Source of the DNA: Paralithodes platypus
Lineage: Eukaryota > Arthropoda > Malacostraca > Decapoda > Lithodidae
Direction of reading: 5' to 3'
Length of the DNA stretch: 64,000 nucleotides
NCBI GenBank assembly: GCA_032716605.1
Contig: CM064517.1
Span: 19,997,125 to 20,061,124, forward strand
Numbering within the stretch: the first letter of the stretch is position 1; the number at the start of each line of letters is the position of its first letter. Below are positions 23,706 to 32,437 of this stretch, piece after piece. The translations under genes and the position numbers were made by a program. The notes below the pieces were generated by a model, which saw only the letters and a program-made list of their open reading frames with translations, had not been told where the DNA came from and did no database searches.

Positions 23706-23850
23706 TCGCCCCGAAAAAGCTTGCCCCGCATTTGTACGAGGAACTTGCCCCATTTTGGAAAGGTTAGGTTGGGTTAGGTTAGGTTAAATTAGGTTTAGTG
23801 AAAAATCACAAATTTAATCAGAGGCGACTTCGTTTTGGGGCGAGTTGATT
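23703..23850. mobile_element. small possible MITE containing an interstitial TTAGG tract
   Basis: gtcgccccgaaaaag at the left and an inverted relative (cttcgttttggggcgag) at the right bound about 145 bp. Within it, 23763-23794 reads as five to six imperfect TTAGG units, the arthropod telomere motif. Confidence 0.4.
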
Positions 23851-23867
23851 TTGGGGTGAGTTATCCA

Positions 23868-23965
23868 GCATTCTTGGTAGCGTAATGCATAGTGCGCGGA
23901 ATTTCGATGTTAGTATCCTGGGTTCGGGTCCTCGGAGTGCCACATGTATTTGTTGATTGCATTAA
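23868..23965 (+). mobile_element. tRNA-derived SINE (SINE3)
   Basis: Head tggtagcgtaatgcatagtg, B-box-like GGGTTCGGGTCC (23920-23931) and tail tgccacatgtatttg shared with SINE2. Confidence 0.6.
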
Positions 23966-23999
23966 TTGAGTTTAGATGTGAAGTTGGTTGGTGTAAAAA

Positions 24000-24366
24000 A
24001 CATAATAATAGTAGTAGTGATAATGGTGATAGTAGTAGTGATGTTGTTGGTAGTACTGATGATGACAGTAGCAGTGATGGTAGTAGTAGTAGGGATAATG
24101 GTGATAGTAATGATGATGGTGACATTAGTAGTGATGATTGTAAGATGATGGTGATAATAGTAGTGATGGTGATAGTTGAAGTGATAATGATGACTAGTAA
24201 TGATGATGGTAGTAACGGTGATGATTGTGACTACTAGTAGTAATAATGATGGTGATAGTAGTAGTGATGATAGTGCGAGTAGTAGTGATGATTGTAATAG
24301 TAGTAGTGATGTTGATAGTAGCAATGATGGTGACAGTAGTAATGATGGTGATGATAGTAGTACACT
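24000..24366. repeat. imperfect trinucleotide region (AGT/GAT)n
   Basis: Long run of gatagtagtagtgatgatgg-type words with no fixed long period. Ser/Asp-rich and Leu-rich open frames across it are by-products. Confidence 0.9.
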
Positions 24367-24370
24367 AGTG

Positions 24371-25465
24371 ATCTATGTATCAATCTTCCGCATGTATCAG
24401 TCTTCCGTATTTATCAATCTTCCGTATTTATCAATCTTCCGTATGTATCAATCTTCCGTATTTATCAATCTTCCGTATTTATCAATCTTCCGTATTTATC
24501 AATCTTCCGTATTTATCAATCTTCCATATGTATCAATCTTCCATATGTATCAATCTTCCGTATGTATCAATCTTCCGTATGTATCAATCTTCCGTATTTA
24601 TCAATCTTCCGTATTTATCAATCTTCCGTATGTATCAATCTTCCGTATTTATCAATCTTCCGTATTTATCAATCTTCCGTATGTATCAATCTTCCGTATT
24701 TATCAATCTTCCGTATGTATCAATCTTCCGCATGTATCAGTCTTCCGTATTTATCAATCTTCCGTATTTATCAATCTTCCGTATATATCAGTCTTCCGTA
24801 TTTATCAATCTTTCGTATGTATCAATCTTCCGCATGTATCAGTCTTCCGTATTTATCAATCTTCCCTATTTATCAATGTTCCGTATATATCAATCTTCCG
24901 CATTTATCAATCTTCCGTATTTATCAGTCTTCCATATATATCAATCTTCCGTATTTATCAATCTTCCGTATTTATCAGTCTTCCATATATATCAATCTTC
25001 CATATTTATCAATCTTCCGTATTTATCTATCTTCCGTATTTATCAATCCTTCATACTTATCAATCTTTCATATTTATCAATCTTCTGTATTTATCAATCT
25101 TCCGTATTTATCAATCCTTCATACTTATCAATCTTTCATATTTATCAATCTTCCATAATTATGAATCTTCCATATTTATCAATCTTCCATATATCAATCT
25201 CCCATATATCAATCTTCCATATATCAATCTTCCATACTTATGAATCTTCCATATTGTTCAAAGTTCCATATTTATTAATATTCCATATTTAACAATCTTC
25301 CATAATAAACAATATTTCATATTTACCCACTCTTCATAGTTATCAATCTTCCATATTTGTCATTCTTCCATATTTACGAATCTTCCATAATTGTAAAATT
25401 TCCATTTATATCAGTCTGCCATATTTATCAATCTTTCATATTTATCAATCTTCCATATGTAGTCT
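24371..25465. repeat. 17-bp tandem array, about 64 copies
   Basis: Unit atttatcaatcttccgt. Early copies alternate atttatc and atgtatc with ccgt; later copies drift to ccat and become irregular beyond 25190, a purity gradient from left to right. Three units (51 bp) equal 17 codons, which explains the 200-350-codon open frames on the plus strand. Confidence 0.95.
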
Positions 25466-25515
25466 GTTCACTACAACTAGGCAAACAATCTTGACCCCTG
25501 CCCTCTTATTACTAA

Positions 25516-25595
25516 AACAATATGGTCGAGAACAATATGGTCGAGAACAATATGGTCGAGAACAATATGGTCGAGAACAATATGGTCGAGAACAA
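25516..25595. repeat. 15-bp tandem array, five copies
   Basis: Five exact copies of aacaatatggtcgag, then a partial sixth (aacaatc). Confidence 0.95.
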
Positions 25596-26344
25596 TCAAG
25601 CTGAAATATTCACAATTTGGTAAGAGTCAACTAGGAAATAGGTGTGAACATTTACATCCCTTTTTTAGTTACAAGAGGTTCCAAGTCATGATTTCTGGAT
25701 GAATTACAGAAAATATAAATACTAAAAAGGGAACAGCAAAATGGGAGGCTGGCTATTATTTTAAGGCAGTATTTCAACCTTATTCATAAACTATGGCTCA
25801 AACTTTCGAAATATACTTATAGCCTTAGATGCAATGGTGTAACACTTTGTATCATTATGGCATTATACTAACCATGACATGTTATCAGTTCTATAATATG
25901 TACCGCAGCACTAGGAATATGTACCGCAGCACTAGGAATATATAAATGTCCGGTTTATTATAGGTTAGGGTTGTAGGTTGGTCTAATGCTAAACATATAA
26001 ACAATAGGTAAAATTATAAAAATGGGTCCGTATACCATTATTAGGCATATACATTACATAGTACTGTATTGATAATTATATGCAGAGAGCAGACAGTATT
26101 ATGAAAGCTTGAGCCAAACTGTTTGAGATATAAGGATGACAATTTTTCCTAAAATAAGCCTAGCCACGAATATATACACATAAATCAAAGTTCATAAACC
26201 AAAAATAAAGACTGTTAACAGAAAAGGAAGAAAAGAATATGACTATATACGGTAAAAAAACAAAACAAAAAAACAAACAAACATAGAACGCAATATAAGA
26301 TCATTCCAGCCAAAGACATCCTATAGGGGCGTAGGCCACACCAC
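25596..26344. other. likely 3' region of the KH gene
   Basis: About 750 bases without family A-G elements. On the minus strand an AATAAA hexamer lies at 25954-25959, about 385 bp after the stop of the KH ORF, so this could be its 3' UTR. A 20-bp duplication (atgtaccgcagcactaggaa) sits at about 25898-25937. Confidence 0.35.
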
Positions 26345-26878
26345 TTAGCCGATCAATTTATTTTTCATCCATTGAATTTCGCCAGCCAACCGAGCCTTTT
26401 GCATATCGTACTCCATTTTAATATGCTTCACTTCGCCCCTCATCCGTTGCCAAGCCCTGTTCAACTCCCGCTGCTTCTCCTCCTGTAGAGCCACGTGCTG
26501 CTTCCGTGGAACGACGTACATATTATCGATAGCGTCGATGGCTTCCCGGACCTTCGCCTCCGGACCCCGAACTCGTACCAACTCCCAAGGCTCCCGAAAC
26601 ACCTTGATCTGTACACCATAGTACAACTGTAGCGCCTTGATCCGTACTCCAGCGGTCCCGATCAGGTGCCCGCGATCTTCTGGAGCCACGTTGACAAGCA
26701 GAGTCGTGTAGCTCTCCTTAGTGGCCTCTGTATATCCGTTTACCTTCACTCCCTGCAAGTCATTTTGTCCTTTGAATGCGGAAACGTTCTGCGTCACATT
26801 CAATTCTAGTTTTTCTAGTTTTGGTGGGGTTGGGGATTCGCCCCACGATTCTTTCACTGATCGCGCCCAGTATTTCAT
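26345..26878 (-). CDS. single KH-domain protein, 177 aa
   Basis: The only convincing non-repetitive protein gene here; I do not recognise its specific family. Residues about 57-120 read as one KH-like RNA-binding fold: a beta strand (TTLLVNVAP), the invariant-type loop I-G-T-A-G (G74 and G77 of GxxG), a helix, then a strand (GVQIKVF), the WELVRVRG hairpin and a C-terminal helix (AKVREAIDAIDNM). Residues about 128-175 are a charged, heptad-like helix rich in K/R/E/Q (LQEEKQRELNRAWQRMRGEV). The N-terminal 50 residues are polar. There is no signal peptide or membrane segment. The start is the first ATG after an in-frame TAA nine bases upstream, with A at -3. GC content and codon use are far above the surroundings. 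It is intronless, so it is either a compact gene, one coding exon of a larger gene, or a retrocopy. Nucleic-acid binding is inferred; no pathway can be assigned. Confidence 0.75.
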   Translation of the reverse strand: MKYWARSVKESWGESPTPPKLEKLELNVTQNVSAFKGQNDLQGVKVNGYTEATKESYTTLLVNVAPEDRGHLIGTAGVRIKALQLYYGVQIKVFREPWELVRVRGPEAKVREAIDAIDNMYVVPRKQHVALQEEKQRELNRAWQRMRGEVKHIKMEYDMQKARLAGEIQWMKNKLIG

Positions 26879-27818
26879 TATGATTTAGATATGTATTGTA
26901 ATTAAATGTTAAAATCACAATAAACTCGTAAATAACTTAAAATGGTTACGAATTTAAGACTACAAACACGTCAACACAATGTAAATTACAAGAGGAAATG
27001 AAAATGAACTGTCTTGACTCGAGCCAAGAACTAGAATAAGCTATGCTCCCAAGCATATTTAATTTATTTGTTGCTCGATCAGTGTTGCCAATTCAAATAA
27101 AACTATTACATAATTCTTGATTACCGTACTCGTAAAATTATAAACACATTAGTAGACAAAAAACAAAAAACAAAACACTAATATGGCTATAAAAATGAAA
27201 TATTTAAAACCATAGAGTATAATGTGCTCAAATTCCCACAATTGATTGTAGATTTTACATAAATGTACAGTATGTATATATTTCTTGACCTTTAGAAGTG
27301 AAGTCGTTAACTTATAATTGGCAACACTTTAAGGTCGCAACAATGGTACTAGTTCGCAGAAAGTCTGTAGAATGTCGCTAGAATTATTACAGTGAGGAAA
27401 GTTCATTCACTATTAAACGTTTTTAATACAGTATACTTTGAATACTTCAGTATTTGTGTATGTAGGATATACATTACAGCCTAGGATATCTCTACGAAAC
27501 CATATTTTATAATAAATTATTCCCCCAAACAAATTATAGTTTTCTGTAAGTTTATAATTATAGAAAGCGAAAATAAATGGGTAACTCAAATACATAATTA
27601 AAGACCCTTCCAATAATTTACAGTATACGCTCAGACATGACCTTGCACTTACACTCACACATACATACATACACACCCCTTCAGCTACATCGTCCCCCAG
27701 AGTGTTGGGGCTTGTACTGAAAGGAGAATAAGTAGCAAAAAAAAAATATATTTATAGTAGTAAAAGTAGTATTATAACAGGTAGGCTATATCATGTAATA
27801 CATAATATTGAGGCTATT
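26879..27818. other. upstream region of the KH gene, no other feature
   Basis: About 940 AT-rich bases free of families A-G. It should contain the KH promoter, but I cannot identify a reliable TATA box or initiator by eye. A short (TACA)n patch lies at about 27661-27675. Confidence 0.35.
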
Positions 27819-28180
27819 TTAAGAGGGGATGGGCCGGTTTTCTGGACCACTTTCTCCCTCATGTTTAGCTCCATTAGTTTTCAGATGCTAAGATGTTTGC
27901 TCCATTAGTTAGTCGATTTTAAGACCTTTCCCTCCATTTCTTCGTCAATATTTAGACCTTTCGTGCTATTTAGGTGTCGATTTTTTCCCTGGCGAACGAT
28001 AGTGAGCCTGTAATGTTGGAAGAACCGGCCTTTGGCCGGAAATTTTTTCTACCGAAAAATGTACAAATTAATGTAGAAGGGAGATCTAATGAATGTTTTT
28101 TTAAATTTGATGGAGGTCTAGGGAGGAAAAATAATGAATACATGCAAAAATCGCCCAAAAAGTGAACCATCTCCCCTCAA
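27819..28180 (+). mobile_element. family A MITE copy A9
   Basis: ttaagaggggatgggccggt to gaaccatctcccctcaa. Core and palindrome (ccggcctttggccgg) are kept; the right target has mutated from TTAA to TCAA. Confidence 0.82.
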
Positions 28181-28341
28181 GTGACCCACACATACTGACG
28201 TGCCTAGCTCTCCACATAATCTCCCCTCCCGTCCCGTCCCTGAGGAGGAATGCTGGTGTCTGGTGTAATCAACATGCCTCTACCATCAGCTGACTCTGAC
28301 CCTGACCCACCACCCAGACCTTGGACACCTCAAGGCCAAGT
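28181..28341. other. short unassigned stretch
   Basis: About 160 GC-richer bases between A9 and A10 with no supported feature. Confidence 0.35.
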
Positions 28342-29274
28342 CTTAGGTACTAGGTTTTTCTGGAACCCCTTCTCCCTCATGATTAACCCACTTAGTTATG
28401 AGATTTGAAGACGTTCACTTCATTACTAAGACGATGTTAACAAATTTGGCTCCATTATTTTTTTTGGTCAATATTTAGACCTTTCGTGCCATTTAGGTGT
28501 CGATTTGTTTTCTGGCGAACGATAGTGAGCCAGTAATTTTGGAAGAACCGGCCTTTGGCCGGGAAATATTTCTACCGAGAAATGTACAAAATAATCTAGA
28601 AGAGGGATCTAATGGATGTTTTTGTTTAAAGTTTGATGGAGGTTATAACACATATAATAGACAGATACATAAAGGAGCACATATAATAGACAGATACATA
28701 AAGGAGCACATATAATAGACAGATACATAAAGGAGCACATATAATAGACAGATACATAAAGGAGCACATATAATAGACAGATACATAAAGGAGCACATAT
28801 AATAGACAGATACATAAAGGAGCACATATAATAGACAGATACATAAAGGAGCACATAATAGACAGATACATAAAGGAGCACATATAATAGACAGATACAT
28901 AAAGGAGCACATATAATAGACAGATACATAAAGGAGCACATATAATAGACAGATACATAAAGGAGCACATATAATAGACAGATACATAAAGGAGCACATA
29001 TAATAGACAGATACATAAAGGAGCACATATAATAGACAGATACATAAAGGAGCACATATAATAGACAGATACATAAAGGAGCACATATAATAGACAGATA
29101 CATAAAGGAGCACATATAATAGACAGATACATAAAGGAGCACATATAATAGCCAGATACATAAAGGAGCACATATAATAGACAGATACATAAAGGAGCAC
29201 ATATAAGAAATAAAGGAGCACATATAATAGACAGATACATAAAGGAGCACATACATAAGCCCATCTCCCCTTAA
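28342..29274 (+). mobile_element. family A MITE copy A10 expanded by a 29-bp array
   Basis: The left end (ttaggtactaggtttttctg), core and palindrome ccggcctttggccggg are typical. After gtttgatggaggt the normal 3' segment (aatataaagatac...) is replaced by about 21 copies of a 29-bp unit. The element then closes with the normal ataagcccatctccccttaa. Total length is about 930 bp instead of about 370. Confidence 0.85.
28649..29252. repeat. 29-bp tandem array inside A10
   Basis: Unit acatataatagacagatacataaaggagc; nearly perfect apart from two short units (missing at near 28857 and a 15-bp deletion near 29208). It resembles the 3' segment of family A (actaatataaagatacaaaa). All three minus frames stay open (192-232 codons) because of the period. 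Confidence 0.95.
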
Positions 29275-29307
29275 GGGAAAGAGGAGGGGCAGGGTACTCA
29301 AGGACAT

Positions 29308-29489
29308 CTATATATATATATATATTTTCAAGGTTTCGGCTTTTTTCTAGAAGCCATCATCATCAGGAATCTAGCAACATTTTCCACGACATTCCTCCCC
29401 CGGGTATTTAAGTGCCGTAGGCCACCCCCCCCCCCCCCCCCCCCCTCAAGAGCTCTTCGTCAGGGTTAATTGGAGACCCCGGGCTGATG
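29308..29489 (-). mobile_element. possible Penelope-like or other retroelement 3' remnant
   Basis: On the minus strand: cctgatgatgatggcttcta gaaaaaagccgaaaccttg, followed by a TA tract. The boxes CTGATGA and GAAA flank a GGCTT/AAGCC stem, as in hammerhead-like 3' sequences of Penelope-like elements. No reverse transcriptase is left. A C-run (29429-29446) interrupts it. Tentative. Confidence 0.3.
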
Positions 29490-29699
29490 TACAGTCGGCC
29501 TAATAAGTCATGTTCTCGGCACCAAGTATGTTTTGATCAATAATTGGTATCAGTAATCTCTAAGAAATTATGCATTCGTTTCGAGTGAGATATCCAAACA
29601 TGATCCTACACGTATCCACCCTATTCAACATCTGACGGACATTAATACAGCACAGGGCGAGGCAAACGTAATGCCAGGTGAGTTATGAGCGCCACTGTA
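29490..29699 (+). mobile_element. family E MITE copy E1 (Tc1/mariner-like)
   Basis: TA-CAGTCGGCCTAATAAGTCATG ... GCGCCACTG-TA. The terminal repeats match E2, and TA dinucleotides flank both sides. It is non-coding, about 210 bp. It has landed inside a sequence whose uninterrupted relative is at 30117-30213. Confidence 0.75.
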
Positions 29700-29756
29700 T
29701 ACATTGAGCCCCCTTTGAGTGGCATATAGGATTGGGTGAGTGAGTCTGGCCGGGGT
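29700..29756 (+). repeat. right half of a repeat split by E1
   Basis: tacattgagccccctttgag tggcatataggattgggt matches catatattgaggcgccttta agtggaatatatacgattgg at 30138. Its left half (gagaccccgggctga) is on the other side of E1. Confidence 0.65.
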
Positions 29757-30049
29757 AACGTTCGGCCCATTAGTTTGGCGATTTTAACACCTTTCGCCCC
29801 ATTTCGTTGTCAATTTTAAGACCTATCGTGCCATTTAGGTGTCGATGTTTTCCTGGCGAGTGATAGCGAGCCTGTAATTATAAGAGGAACCGGTTCTCGG
29901 CCGGGAAATTTTTCTACCAAAAAATGTACACATTTATCTTAGGAGGTGTTTTTTTCTAAGTTTGAGGGAGGTCTACCGAGGAAACTTAAACATATATGAA
30001 TACATTCCTTACCAGAACAAAAAAAAAATAAATAAATAAATAAATAATA

Positions 30050-30100
<51 letters not shown>

Positions 30101-30118
30101 CAGCCACTAGCCCCTTAA
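29757..30118 (+). mobile_element. family A MITE copy A11, left end missing, with a poly(A) expansion
   Basis: Starts internally at aacgttcggcccattag, has palindrome ccggttctcggccggg, and its 3' segment contains an A-run of about 48 bp (30051-30098) before the end agccactagccccttaa. Confidence 0.75.
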
Positions 30119-30213
30119 TTGTAGACCCCGGGCTGACATATATTGAGGCGCCTTTAAGTGGAATATATACGATTGGGTTAATATCATGGGGAGCTTCGTG
30201 AATCTGGCCGCGG
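30117..30213 (+). repeat. uninterrupted copy of the E1 target repeat
   Basis: gtagaccccgggctgacata tattgaggcgcctttaagtg gaatatatacgattgggtta. Together with 29473-29489 and 29700-29756 this is a within-window empty-site comparison for E1. Confidence 0.65.
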
Positions 30214-30234
30214 TATGCTGCTTGAGCCACTTGG

Positions 30235-30605
30235 TTAAGGGGAGAGGGAGCGTTTTTCTAGACACCCTTCTTCCTCATGTTCAGCTTCACAAGTTTTCAG
30301 ATTTTAAGACGTTCGCCCCATTACTTTGTCGAGTTTAAAAGCTTGCGTCCTATTTCTATATCAATATCAAGACCTTTCGTGCCATTTAGGTGTCGATTTT
30401 TTCCCGGCGAGCAATAGTGAGCCGTAATATAAAGAGATACCGGCCTTCAGCCGGGACAATTTGCTATCGAAAAATGTACAAATTTATCTTGAAGGGAGTT
30501 CTAGGGAGTGTTTTCTTAAGCTGGATGAAGGTCTAGGGAGTAAATTAAATAGAATATATATAAAGATAAAACAATAAGCCAATAAATACGCCCTTCTCCC
30601 CTTAA
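30235..30605 (+). mobile_element. family A MITE copy A12
   Basis: ttaaggggagagggagcgtt to acgcccttctccccttaa; complete, palindrome accggccttcagccggg. Confidence 0.88.
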
Positions 30606-31353
30606 TCTGTGTTGTTATTTCTGCCAAGTTACTTGTGGAGATTATGTGACCATCGTTGCTTGTGTATCTGTTTGTGTATTTGTCTCTTTGGAAGCAGAGA
30701 TATTCTGAAACTAATAGACAATATTAGTACAACGGACTAGAGGTTTCACACACCTTCACAATCCTCAGTAGTGGGTCATTGTAACTTATGTAACGTGAGT
30801 CCAACATCTAATTACTTTAAAATATTAAAAAGTAATCCCAAAGAAAATATTACTATTCTCGAATCTTTATACTGTACAATAAAGCATATTAACCTATTTT
30901 GAATAATGTCGTGTTAGCATTTCCTCTTCATATATTGTAATTTTAGTACAGTTTTTGTTTGATAATCTGTAAGTGGTATAGTTATTGTGAATAAACTTTA
31001 TTACTGCATTAATCTCATGGAACTCATATAATGTGGTAGAAAAACATGTCCAGTTTATTGGAGATGATGAAATATATGCAGTTCCTAACACCATCTATTG
31101 GTTTGAATATACATTCTCTGTCTTTTCTAAAATCAAAGCTTACTGAAAGCCTTTATCCTGAGGCTAAAGTACACACCCATGTGCACATATAAGCAAATGC
31201 ATGGAAACATGAAAAGAAAGGAATAAATAAATACATGTGGAAATATAATAAAGACAAAGAGATTGGAAATGAATAAGGAAATACAAGAGGTGCGATAAGG
31301 TAGATGAATGTATACATATACATGAAGATACATCGACATAGTGAAGGAAACAG
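30606..31353. other. unassigned AT-rich stretch
   Basis: About 750 bases with no supported gene, RNA or repeat family. Confidence 0.4.
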
Positions 31354-31718
31354 TTAAGGGGCCCACCTCCTTTTTTGTTTTTTCTCCCTCTCCCTCTTTC
31401 TCTGGGTTGTATCCATTCGGCCCATTCAGCCTACTGTTTTAAGCCGTTTAACCCCATCCAGGTGTCGATTTTGTTCTGCATATTAACAACAATGTTTTTG
31501 ACAGCTGGGTAAATTTTTACATTTTTCGATGGAAAAATGTCTCCGGCGAAGCCAGATTTCTTCATACAATGCTGGTTCGCTATCGCCAGGAAGAAATCGA
31601 CACCTGGATGGGGATAAACGTCTTAAAACAGTATGGTAGGCTGAATAGGGCCAAATGGATACAATCCACAGAGAGAGAGAGAGAGAAAAGGCCAGAAAAA
31701 AGCAGGTGACCCCCTTAA
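31354..31718 (-). mobile_element. family B MITE copy B5, arm-damaged
   Basis: ttaaggggcccacctcc to agcaggtgacccccttaa. The first arm lost the cctggcgagc part (ttttgttctgcatattaac), so the hairpin is shortened; a GA expansion lies near the right end. Confidence 0.8.
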
Positions 31719-31799
31719 AGCAGCTATTAGAAAGAGAAGTGTGGTAATATAAGATAAGTATATCGTAATAAGTTGAGACATGTTCCCCAATCCCGGGTC

Positions 31800-32016
31800 G
31801 CGTGTACACTGCCAAGGTTACAGACATAGTTACAGACTGATCTACCACCCCCTCACCTGCTGTACTATGTAACTCTCACTATGTACTCTATCTCTCACTC
31901 ACACACTCTCTCTCGCGTGTACACTGTCAAGGTTACAGACATAGTTACAGACTGATCTACCACTCCCTCACCTGCTGTACTATGAAACTCTCACTATGTA
32001 CTCTATCCTTCTCTCA

Positions 32017-32051
<35 letters not shown>

Positions 32052-32145
32052 TCTCTCGTGTAGCCTACACTGTCATGAGGTTACTTACAGACATAGTTAT
32101 AGGCTCATGAATCACCCACCTCTTACTGCCTCCCACTCTCCCTAC

Positions 32146-32200
<55 letters not shown>
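31800..32200. repeat. about 112-bp module repeated three times with CT/CA tracts
   Basis: acactgccaaggttacagac atagttacagactgatctac, then cctgctgtactatg...ctctcactatgtactctatc, occurs at about 31807, 31919 and (more diverged) 32066. Each copy ends in CT or CA microsatellite of variable length; the last CT run spans about 32151-32199. Confidence 0.88.
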
Positions 32201-32202
<2 letters not shown>

Positions 32203-32293
32203 ATTTGGTATGTATGTGTGTGTCTGTTACGGTTAAATCAGAGACTAATGTAATGTCCACTCTGCTGTACAATCTAGCTCATATTGCTCTGTC

Positions 32294-32330
32294 ACTCTCT
32301 CACTCACTCACTCACTCACACACACACACG

Positions 32331-32394
<64 letters not shown>

Positions 32395-32403
32395 CTCTCT
32401 CTC
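32294..32403. repeat. (CACT)n/(CA)n/(CT)n microsatellite at the LINE Y 5' edge
   Basis: Compound tract ending in ctctctctct directly before LINE Y copy 1. Confidence 0.92.
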
Positions 32404-32437
32404 TTGTTCGAACGCCGACCTTGTTCGAACGCCGACC
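32404..32437. repeat. 17-bp tandem duplication at the LINE 5' end
   Basis: ttgttcgaacgccgacc occurs twice back to back exactly at the 5' junction of LINE Y copy 1, as sometimes arises during target-primed reverse transcription. Confidence 0.9.

Noticed and set aside
24200..25292. 200-350-codon frames across the 17-bp array
   Set aside because: Three 17-bp units equal 17 codons; three overlapping plus frames are open together, so it is periodicity and not coding.
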